Assembly (NCBI GenBank): GCA_016927495.1
Contig: JAFGMP010000263.1
Location: forward strand, 1 to 47,705
DNA from: Candidatus Latescibacterota bacterium
GTDB taxonomy: Bacteria; Latescibacterota; Latescibacteria; Latescibacterales; Latescibacteraceae
DNA length: 47,705 bases
Direction of reading: 5' to 3'
Shown here in pieces: positions 41,903 to 47,705 of the stretch (position 1 is the first letter of the stretch; the number at the start of each line of letters is the position of its first letter). The position numbers were made by a program, and so were the translations under genes. The notes under the pieces were generated by a model. It saw only the letters and a program-made list of their open reading frames with translations, searched no databases and had not been told where the DNA came from.

Positions 41903-44569
41903 CTATTTTTCGATCACGGTAAACACCGCCTCACTGCGAATATCTTCCGATGACGATCCAACCATTACACGAAAATCACCCAGTTCGACAACCCAGTGCA
42001 TATCCTCGTTAAGCATGAGCATTTCTTTTTCCGTCAGTGTAAAGCGCACCGTTTTTGTTTCACCGGGATCAAGCGTAATCCGTCTGAAACCTTTCAATTC
42101 TTTGACCGGCCGTGACACGCTGGCAACCATATCATTGAGATACAATTGAACAATCTCATCACCGGGGACAGAACCGGTATTTTTGATATCGACCTCGATG
42201 TTCACCGGCTTTCCCTGCTGTACGGACTCCTTGTCAATCCGTAACTCACCATAAGAGAAAGTTGTATAACTGAGGCCGTACCCGAAGGGATATAGCGGCA
42301 CCGCGCTTGTATCCATGTAGTCGTAGCCCCGTCCCGAGGGTTTGTAATTATAGTACAGCGGCAGTTGAGCGGCAAAACGTGGGAATGTGATCGGCAGACG
42401 GCCACCCGGATTATAATCGCCGAAAAGCACTTCCGCAACCGCGTTTCCGCCCTCTTCACCGGGATACCATGCCTCGACAACCGCGCCTACCCCGGAAATC
42501 CAGTTAGTCACCGATACCGCACTGCCGGTTACCAGCACAACGATAGTCGGCGTTGCGGTCGCGGCAATCTCTTTGATCAACTCCTCCTGAAAACCCGGCA
42601 GATCGAGTGATGCCCTGTCTCTGAATTCGCCCTCCTCGATGCTGGTGACAACAACCGCCGCATCGGCGCTGCGGGCAACAGCGGCGGCTTTGGCCATTTT
42701 GGCACATTCCTGCTCCTCGAAACCGAGATCCCAGCCGAGGTACATGTCGGCACCCCATTTGCCTTCGTAATATTCGAGCCGGATATCATACATTTTCCCT
42801 TTTTCAAGTCTGACCTTTATAAGGTCGGTAGGAAATCCCCTGTCATTCCAATTTTGGAATAAAAGCTCGTTATCGAACCAGAAGCGGACACCGTCACTAC
42901 CTGACAGACTAAGTGTGACAACACCGGTCACCGGAGATTTCAACTTACCGGTCCACCGTGCCGAGAAAAAGTCATGATTAATTTTGGGATCGGGCGAATT
43001 GCTGCCCCACTCGAATCCGATGTTCTCATCGATCCTGACAACAACCGGATCGCCTTCGAGTTCCGTATTATTGAAATATTCCGCCTGAAGTCCCGGTTTG
43101 AGAGTATCATTTTCCTCATGGAAAAAATGGTCGGCGGGAATTGTGGGCAGCATGTATTGTGTATGACTGGTGCCGGTCTCATGTACAACGGCAGTCCCCG
43201 CGGGAACAATGTTTTTGATACCCTGAAGTATCGAAACCGTCTCCATACCATGACCGCTGTAACTGCCCAGCTTTGCCACATCGGCATCGGCCCCGATCAC
43301 GGCAATTTTTTTCAGGTTCTTTTTGAGCGGAAGCGTATCGTTACTGTTCTTGAGGAGGACAATCGATTCACGAGCCGCTTTGAGGGCAAGAGCACGGTGT
43401 TCCGGGGTATTGTACACTCTGTCGGCCGATTCCGTATCGACATAGGGATTATCGAACAGGCCAAGCCTGAATTTAACCCAAAGTATCCTTCTGACCGAAG
43501 CATCGAGGTCAGCTTCGGAAACCAGCCCCTTACGCAGCGCCTCGATCAGCGCATCGCCATACACATTGGCAGCGGGTAATTCCCTGTCGAGTCCGGCGGA
43601 AAGTGCCTGTGCTGCCGCCTCTTTCTTAGTGGTTGCAGTCTTATGGAGCGTGATCACTTCGATAAGTGCATCATAATCGCAGACGGTGAAACCTTCGAAA
43701 CCCCACTCATTCCTGAGTATATCGGTCAGAAGCCAGCGGCTCGCGTTACAGGGACGGCCATCCACCGAATTGAATGCGGGCATTACCGACAACGCCCCAC
43801 CATCGATAATACAGGCTTTAAACGCCGGGAAGTATATTTCATTGAGCAGACGTTCCGAAAAATGAATGGCGTTGCTGTCCCTGCCGCCATCGCCGAAATT
43901 TGCCACAAAATGTTTCGGCGTAGTTATGATGCCGAGATCGGTGAAACTTTTGCAGTAAGCCACACCCATGCGCGAGGTGAGATACGGGTCCTCGCCGTAG
44001 GTCTCCTGTGTCCTGCCCCACCGTACATCCCTGGCGATATTCACCACCGGGGAAAGCACCTGACGGTATCCGCTGGCCTGCGTTTCACGGGCGATTGCCG
44101 TAGCAACCTCCTTCATGAGATCGTCATCGAACGTCGCGGCAAGTCCGATCGCCTGAGGGAAACTGGTTGCGCCTTTGGCGGTAAGGCCGTGCAGAGCCTC
44201 GTTATGGATGATCGCCGGTATGCCCAGCCGTGTGTTCTCGATGAGCTTTTTCTGCACCTCATTCACGATTTTCGCCGATTCATGAGCGCTGTTGGTCGTT
44301 CGGCCCGAAAAGACATCCACACGGGTTACGCCGCCGATACCGTCACCGGTCAACACATCGTCGATGGTCTTGTTTTCCAGCTCAAGCCCTGGAGGAAAAA
44401 GGTTGATGAGCTGCGCCACTTTTTCCCCGACGGTCATTCTCCCGAGAAGATCCTCAACACGCTGTTCAACCGTCAGGGACGGATTTTTATATGCGGGGGT
44501 GGATTGGGCACCGATGCATAGAGCAAAGGAAACTGACAATGATAAGATGATGAGAATTATTTTTGGCAT
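41903..44569 (-). CDS. Secreted beta-glucosidase, GH3 with PA14 insertion
   Basis: The product is 888 residues. It has a signal peptide (MPKIILIILSLSVSFALCIGA), the GH3 N-terminal barrel with the sequence PAIIHNEALHG and the acid/base region KHFVANFGDGGRDSNA, and the nucleophile Asp298 in GFTVCDYDA. The C-terminal sandwich starts with RESIVLLKNSNDTLPL. A PA14 domain (GLQAEYFNNTELEGD, from about 495 to 620) interrupts it, and VVVTSIEEGEFRDRASLDLPG follows. A Fn3-like domain (EIVQLYLNDMVASVSRPVKELKG) closes the protein near 800. AAGGA precedes the ATG. Codon use is noticeably more GC-rich than in the glycan locus. It probably trims beta-glucans or similar oligosaccharides in the periplasm; no T9SS tail is present. 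Confidence 0.92.
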   Translation of the reverse strand: MPKIILIILSLSVSFALCIGAQSTPAYKNPSLTVEQRVEDLLGRMTVGEKVAQLINLFPPGLELENKTIDDVLTGDGIGGVTRVDVFSGRTTNSAHESAKIVNEVQKKLIENTRLGIPAIIHNEALHGLTAKGATSFPQAIGLAATFDDDLMKEVATAIARETQASGYRQVLSPVVNIARDVRWGRTQETYGEDPYLTSRMGVAYCKSFTDLGIITTPKHFVANFGDGGRDSNAIHFSERLLNEIYFPAFKACIIDGGALSVMPAFNSVDGRPCNASRWLLTDILRNEWGFEGFTVCDYDALIEVITLHKTATTKKEAAAQALSAGLDRELPAANVYGDALIEALRKGLVSEADLDASVRRILWVKFRLGLFDNPYVDTESADRVYNTPEHRALALKAARESIVLLKNSNDTLPLKKNLKKIAVIGADADVAKLGSYSGHGMETVSILQGIKNIVPAGTAVVHETGTSHTQYMLPTIPADHFFHEENDTLKPGLQAEYFNNTELEGDPVVVRIDENIGFEWGSNSPDPKINHDFFSARWTGKLKSPVTGVVTLSLSGSDGVRFWFDNELLFQNWNDRGFPTDLIKVRLEKGKMYDIRLEYYEGKWGADMYLGWDLGFEEQECAKMAKAAAVARSADAAVVVTSIEEGEFRDRASLDLPGFQEELIKEIAATATPTIVVLVTGSAVSVTNWISGVGAVVEAWYPGEEGGNAVAEVLFGDYNPGGRLPITFPRFAAQLPLYYNYKPSGRGYDYMDTSAVPLYPFGYGLSYTTFSYGELRIDKESVQQGKPVNIEVDIKNTGSVPGDEIVQLYLNDMVASVSRPVKELKGFRRITLDPGETKTVRFTLTEKEMLMLNEDMHWVVELGDFRVMVGSSSEDIRSEAVFTVIEK

Positions 44570-44717
44570 TTTTAAAACATCCTTATGTTATGAGTTATAT
44601 CAAACATTTTTATGTGTGAAAGAAAAAATACGAAGAATAGTTGGGTGTGGTCAATAATAATGATATTTCGGGGAAAAAACGATTCAAAGTTGCAAAACAG
44701 TTACAAGGTATATGTAG

Positions 44718-44739
44718 GGGCAGACCCGTGTGTCTGCCC
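44718..44739. repeat. GGGCAGAC palindrome (dispersed-type repeat)
   Basis: GGGCAGAC (44718-44725) pairs perfectly with GTCTGCCC (44732-44739) around CCGTGT. TG then six T follow on the plus strand, so it resembles a terminator. The surrounding GTAGGGGCAGAC...GTCTGCCCTG resembles short palindromic intergenic repeats common in many genomes. Confidence 0.55.
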
Positions 44740-44763
44740 TGTTTTTTGCCCTGAATTATTGTG

Positions 44764-44892
44764 TGTCTGAACCATGATTTTCTTGATTTACCTGATTACT
44801 TGATTAAAAAAAGGACGTGCCAAATTATAGTAATATATTCTGAGAAAATATATCATGATAATCCTTTAATCATGTGAATCATGGTTCTGACA
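44764..44892. repeat. Imperfect palindromic element of about 129 bases (MITE-like)
   Basis: TGTCTGAACCATGATT (44764-44779) matches the inverse of 44877-44892 with 1 mismatch in 16. Inside, CTTGATTAAA...GGA and TCCTTTAATCATG continue the pairing imperfectly. No coding frame lies within. It has the form of an intergenic MITE- or REP-like element, and sits between the GH3 gene and the toxin-antitoxin pair. Confidence 0.6.
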
Positions 44893-44939
44893 AGGATTTA
44901 TAGATTATCTAAAACCATATTCTGAACGGATTATCTACT

Positions 44940-45377
44940 CTAAAAATCTTCATTCCGGACAATTGATAAAAAAGTTGCCGGATTGACTATCGGAATGCCT
45001 TGAAATTCCCTCAATTCGGTAAGATGGTGGTCTCCGGATACAATAAAGTTTGCTTCACTTTCTACAGTGCAAGCCAAAAACTTGTTATCTGATGGATCGT
45101 CCCGAATAACATCGAGCTTCAATTCTCCCGGTGTTACGACGGCAATCCTGCTCAATCTCTTTATAATCGAATCGACTTCTTCGGGCGTTACATCGTGCTT
45201 TTTCATCAGACGTACAAGTTTGGGATAGCGTATAACCCGATAAACTTCATCGAGAATATCCTGCGAAATGGCAAGAGTCACGGTGTCATCGAGCACAAGC
45301 CGTATAATCTGAGCGGAAATGCTTCGCGGCGAAAGAATCGCGCTAACCAACACATTGGTATCAAGTACAATTCTCAT
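44940..45377 (-). CDS. PIN-domain toxin (VapC/PIN_3-like)
   Basis: The product is 145 residues. The PIN motif MRIVLDTNVLVSAILSPRS carries the first acidic residue (Asp6); VDSIIKRLSRIAVVTPGELK and VIRDDPSDNKFLACTVES supply the later acids, and FIVSGDHHL the last. This matches the putative PIN-family toxin group that cleaves RNA with a Mg-dependent acidic triad. The ATG overlaps the antitoxin stop by 4 bases, so it is the second gene of a toxin-antitoxin operon. All acidic positions look intact. Confidence 0.88.
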   Translation of the reverse strand: MRIVLDTNVLVSAILSPRSISAQIIRLVLDDTVTLAISQDILDEVYRVIRYPKLVRLMKKHDVTPEEVDSIIKRLSRIAVVTPGELKLDVIRDDPSDNKFLACTVESEANFIVSGDHHLTELREFQGIPIVNPATFLSIVRNEDF

Positions 45378-45646
45378 TTTATTTTTCTGACCGATTTGAC
45401 CGCTTCATTAATTGTTCTTTCAACCGTTGCCGGTTTTTCACCCTCCATCTTGCCCCATACGTTATCAAGCGTCCGGAGAGTTTCCTCCCGTTCCTTTTGC
45501 AGGATGCGGTATTTCTCCATGGAGACGATTGCCACTAACGGCTTACCCGCTCGCTCGATGACATAGTCGTCCCCTTTCAGGGACACCTCGTTCATGACCT
45601 GCCCAAGATTTTGCCGTGCTTTCAAAGCGGAAAGTATCTTTAACAT
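45374..45646 (-). CDS. Phd/YefM-family antitoxin
   Basis: The product is 90 residues. ALKARQNLGQVMNEVSLKGD and DYVIERAGKPLVAIVSMEKY form the Phd/YefM DNA-binding fold; the C-terminal half is a charged helix that would wrap the toxin. AGGAG (45656-45660, minus strand) precedes the ATG by 9 bases. The promoter at 45675-45716 with a palindromic operator suggests autoregulation by the antitoxin or the antitoxin-toxin complex. Confidence 0.88.
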   Translation of the reverse strand: MLKILSALKARQNLGQVMNEVSLKGDDYVIERAGKPLVAIVSMEKYRILQKEREETLRTLDNVWGKMEGEKPATVERTINEAVKSVRKIK

Positions 45647-45674
45647 TTTTTATATCTCCTGTATCAATTATAAT

Positions 45675-45716
45675 GACCATATCAACTAATATAACTCATA
45701 TGGTTGATATAGTCAA
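45675..45716 (-). promoter_or_regulatory. Sigma-70 promoter with palindromic operator for the toxin-antitoxin operon
   Basis: On the minus strand TTGACT (45711-45716) is followed after exactly 17 bases by TATATT (45688-45693). An inverted repeat overlaps it: GACCATATCAAC (45675-45686) and GTTGATATAGTC (45703-45714), 11 of 12 bases paired. The operator arms cover both promoter boxes or their edges, as expected for an autoregulated antitoxin. Confidence 0.75.
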
Positions 45717-45751
45717 ATCTCTTTTCGGGTGTGTCAAAAAATAAAATAAAT

Positions 45752-45774
45752 CCCAAAAAAATAAGGATTTTGGG
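45752..45774. terminator. CCCAAAA hairpin upstream of the toxin-antitoxin promoter
   Basis: CCCAAAA (45752-45758) pairs with TTTTGGG (45768-45774), loop AAATAAGGA. It lies in an otherwise empty 401-base gap (45647-46047). It has no downstream T-run, so it may be just a palindrome. Nothing else was seen in the gap apart from the promoter. Confidence 0.3.
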
Positions 45775-46047
45775 TGGTGAATTTCTTTCTATTCCAATTG
45801 GATTTGTTTGGACTTATATAACTGGGGATTTATGTCAAGATGGTTTGTTATAGGTATGTCCTAATTACCTTCGCTTACTGTAAAAAAAGTGTTGCATTTC
45901 AAAAAAGCATGTTTTATTATATTGTCATATCAAAGATTTGCTTGTGCGACTTAAACAGTTGATTTACTTGCGATTCAGTAAAAAATAGTTGTTAAAAATG
46001 GGGTTTATAAAAAAAATTACATAATGATTTGTTTGACGGATTGAAAT

Positions 46048-46614
46048 ATGTCACACTGCATTTTCTGTGGCGACAGGTCGGGAGCATTCACGACACGAGA
46101 ACACATTCTACCCGAATCGCTCGGTGGTGGCGACTGGGCAGTACTACCTGACGGGCTGTACTGCAACGTGTGCCAGAATCACTTCGGCTCTGAGATTGAG
46201 CAACAAGCCCTTGGGGACTACCCCTTCTCATTTCTCCGTGTATTCCTTGGTATTCCTACTAAGAAGAGAAAGGCACCATGGTTCAGCAGCTGGGAGGGAA
46301 TAATCAGAGCTTCACTACAGCCGGGAACGTTTGGATTTGATCCAGCTCCGCCTTTTGAGGAGGCAACCTTCAATCGCAGAAAGACTCAGATTCGACTCCT
46401 TGCCCAACCAATGAAGCCAGACATGATTTGTAGGTTCCTCCTGAAAATGGGAATCGAGGTCGTAGCATCAGACAAACCTGACGATGTATTTCACAGCAAA
46501 TTTGATAATACCCGGAAATATGCCCTCACGGGTGACAAAAGCGTTCCGTGGTGGTACATTCAACAAGAACGAATTGATGAAGCGTCACATTTAATAACAC
46601 AAGGTGTGTCATAA
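46048..46614 (+). CDS. HNH_5-like endonuclease domain protein
   Basis: The product is 188 residues. The N-terminus has the zinc-binding/HNH_5 pattern CIFCGDRSGAF, TREHILPESLGGG and LYCNVCQNHFGSEIE: two CxxC zinc pairs, the catalytic His in REHILP and an Asn/His in the second pair region. The remainder (RVFLGIPTKKRKAPWF and beyond) is a less conserved domain. HNH_5 proteins occur in defence and mobile-element contexts. The upstream region lacks a strong ribosome site, and the start is fixed by the Cys motif. A HEPN protein follows 230 bases away, which fits a defence-type or accessory pocket but does not prove it. Confidence 0.8.
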   Translation: MSHCIFCGDRSGAFTTREHILPESLGGGDWAVLPDGLYCNVCQNHFGSEIEQQALGDYPFSFLRVFLGIPTKKRKAPWFSSWEGIIRASLQPGTFGFDPAPPFEEATFNRRKTQIRLLAQPMKPDMICRFLLKMGIEVVASDKPDDVFHSKFDNTRKYALTGDKSVPWWYIQQERIDEASHLITQGVS

Positions 46615-46750
46615 GCAGAGTGGTGTAAAAGTGTAAAACTTGAAGTCATTAAACTGGACGGAGAACAAGAGATGTTTCACATCAAACTCCTTTTCCTTGA
46701 CCTATTCACACCATTAACGACAAACGTAGAACCACAAATAGAAGGTCTTT

Positions 46751-46849
46751 ATGAACCAGAGTGCCGACTTTTCCGAGTTTGAGAGAGAAAACGACCCCGA
46801 AGACGGTTATAAAAGAAGTAAATACAATCTACAGTTTTTTATACTATGA
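46751..46849 (+). CDS. Possible 32-residue acidic ORF coupled to the HEPN gene
   Basis: The reading frame starts MNQSADFSEFERENDPEDGY and ends FFIL, with its stop overlapping the HEPN start by ATGA (4 bases). AAGG lies about 5 bases upstream of its ATG. Another frame with GGAG in front (46672-46782, 36 residues) overlaps it, so at most one is likely real. An acidic peptide coupled to a HEPN toxin could be an antitoxin remnant, but I see no family match. Confidence 0.3.
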   Translation: MNQSADFSEFERENDPEDGYKRSKYNLQFFIL

Positions 46850-47592
46850 TTAAATTTCCTACAGAAAAAGACATGCGAAGTTTATATGCGTGCTTTCCTA
46901 TAAAAAGTTTTATAATACGAGACTCTGATTTTGCTATTAAGCAAGCGAATGGTATAGATCATTACGAATGGTTTATACAACTTGCAAAAACTCAGGAGCT
47001 AACAGCATGGAAATTTGTTTTACAGAGTAAATGGAATGATGTAGCTAAAGCTTATGCAATGATGATGTTCTATTATAATCAGGGAATACCTGACGAACCA
47101 TATTTTATTTCTCCAGGAAGAAATGGACAAAGTGTTGAATATTTCCCAAATTTTAGTCATGAGCATTTTGTAATAAAGGATTATTTTGACTTCTATGCAG
47201 ATATCTATTTTTTAAAATTATTTTCAGCAATTGATGATGGTTTATGGCAATTACTTAATGTATATTTTTCTTTAGACATTGATGTTTGTGAAGTCACATG
47301 GAAAAATGTATGCTCAAAAATTGCCAACATTGATAGCATAATTCTGGATTCTTTAAAGGAAATATATAATGACGATCGTTACAGAATAGGTAAAGAGATG
47401 AGAAATAGTATTACTCATCGTCTACCAGTGGGTTCACAGGGTACTGGTATTAGTAGAGAAGAAGATTCAATAAGTTTCGGAATTCATGACTATGTAAGCT
47501 CAAAAAAAACTGTTGAAGTTGCAAAAAATTTGTTAAATTTTTGCATTGAGGCATTAGAGGAATCAAAGAAACTATGTGTTAAATGCAGTTGA
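46846..47592 (+). CDS. HEPN-domain protein (Cthe_2314-like)
   Basis: The product is 248 residues. It is helix-rich throughout and carries RNSITH, an Rx4H HEPN RNase motif, in EMRNSITHRLP near 185. The sequence and motif placement fit Cthe_2314-like HEPN proteins, which are putative RNA-cleaving effectors or nucleic-acid-linked toxins. The ATG overlaps the stop of a small ORF by 4 bases. It stands near an HNH_5 protein and a toxin-antitoxin pair, an accessory-type neighbourhood. No partner MNT nucleotidyltransferase is present. Confidence 0.7.
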   Translation: MIKFPTEKDMRSLYACFPIKSFIIRDSDFAIKQANGIDHYEWFIQLAKTQELTAWKFVLQSKWNDVAKAYAMMMFYYNQGIPDEPYFISPGRNGQSVEYFPNFSHEHFVIKDYFDFYADIYFLKLFSAIDDGLWQLLNVYFSLDIDVCEVTWKNVCSKIANIDSIILDSLKEIYNDDRYRIGKEMRNSITHRLPVGSQGTGISREEDSISFGIHDYVSSKKTVEVAKNLLNFCIEALEESKKLCVKCS

Positions 47593-47689
47593 TTGAAAAA
47601 TTGGATTGCAACGAGTCACTAGTGTCATGTCACTCTTGCAATGTCGTATAGAATGATATATATTACCTCCACACCCAAGGAGGCGATAT

Positions 47690-47705
47690 ATGAAAAAGTA
47701 CAAGG
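47690..47705 (+). CDS. Start of a gene cut by the window edge
   Basis: ATG at 47690 follows AAGGAGG (47677-47683) by 6 bases and reads MKKYK before the sequence ends. CCTCC (47666-47670) could pair with this ribosome site. Confidence 0.55.

Noticed and set aside
42974..43579. 201-codon open frame on the plus strand inside the GH3 gene
   Set aside because: Same antisense shadow; no start signal and no recognisable fold.
43643..44521. 292-codon open frame on the plus strand inside the GH3 gene
   Set aside because: Antisense shadow of a well-supported GH3 gene; its length comes from the GC-rich codon pattern.

Overview
The window looks like bacterial chromosome from a member of the FCB group outside the classical Bacteroidetes, for example Latescibacterota, KSB1 or a relative. 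This placement is an inference. It rests on a type IX secretion (T9SS) C-terminal sorting domain with the FPNPFNPST signature near 5.3 kb, on the mix of heparinase II/III-like, NIPSNAP, Gfo/Idh/MocA, DapA-like, CBM9 and GH3 families typical of saprophytic FCB genomes, and on dispersed palindromic intergenic repeats. No rRNA, tRNA or CRISPR was seen.

Layout. 0-9.4 kb: carbohydrate- and envelope-related genes (partial NIPSNAP, exported heparinase II/III-like lyase, DapA-family aldolase, a headless T9SS relic, two tandem TolB-propeller lipoproteins, an exported CBM9-PKD protein). 9.5-10.1 kb: a decayed IS3-type transposase. 10.2-10.8 kb: a lone CheW. 11.0-30.5 kb: a long surface-glycan or glycolipid locus. 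wecE is divergent, followed by about 14 co-directional, often overlapping genes: two epimerases, a GT-B glycosyltransferase, asparagine synthase, a GT39-like membrane protein fused to a methyltransferase, three B12-binding-type radical SAM enzymes, a UGM-like FAD oxidoreductase, an ATP-grasp-HAD fusion, a methyltransferase, a second DegT aminotransferase and an LPG_synthase_TM-type membrane protein. This stretch is visibly more AT-rich than the flanking dapA-like and GH3 genes. 30.6-34.0 kb: the proton-translocating transhydrogenase operon pntAA-pntAB-pntB with an upstream Lrp/AsnC regulator.

34.2-38.4 kb is the most unusual part. A HAMP membrane protein and a FemAB/GNAT-like protein face two small genes whose products share a 26-residue leader of double-glycine type (MARIKI-D-P---K-S--M--I-G). 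One carries a core resembling the FGDG..PTG..NV.ATY motif I recall from baseplate proteins. An exported guanidine-modifying (deiminase-like) enzyme lies upstream on the same strand. I read this as a possible ribosomally made peptide or targeting system that is not a standard cluster.

38.8-44.6 kb: Gfo/Idh/MocA protein, polyprenyl-phosphate sugar transferase with a degenerate GGDEF-like head, small exported protein, GH3 glucosidase with PA14 insertion. 44.7-47.7 kb: palindromic repeats, a Phd/PIN toxin-antitoxin pair with a clear promoter-operator, an HNH_5 protein, a HEPN protein with a possible tiny upstream ORF, and the first codons of a truncated gene.

How the genes may work together: aminotransferases, epimerases and glycosyltransferases would build an unusual amino-sugar glycan or glycolipid. 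The radical SAM enzymes, methyltransferases and ATP-grasp enzyme would decorate it, and the sugar transferase at 40 kb could prime it. The secreted enzymes and TolB/CBM9 proteins point to degradation of external polysaccharide.
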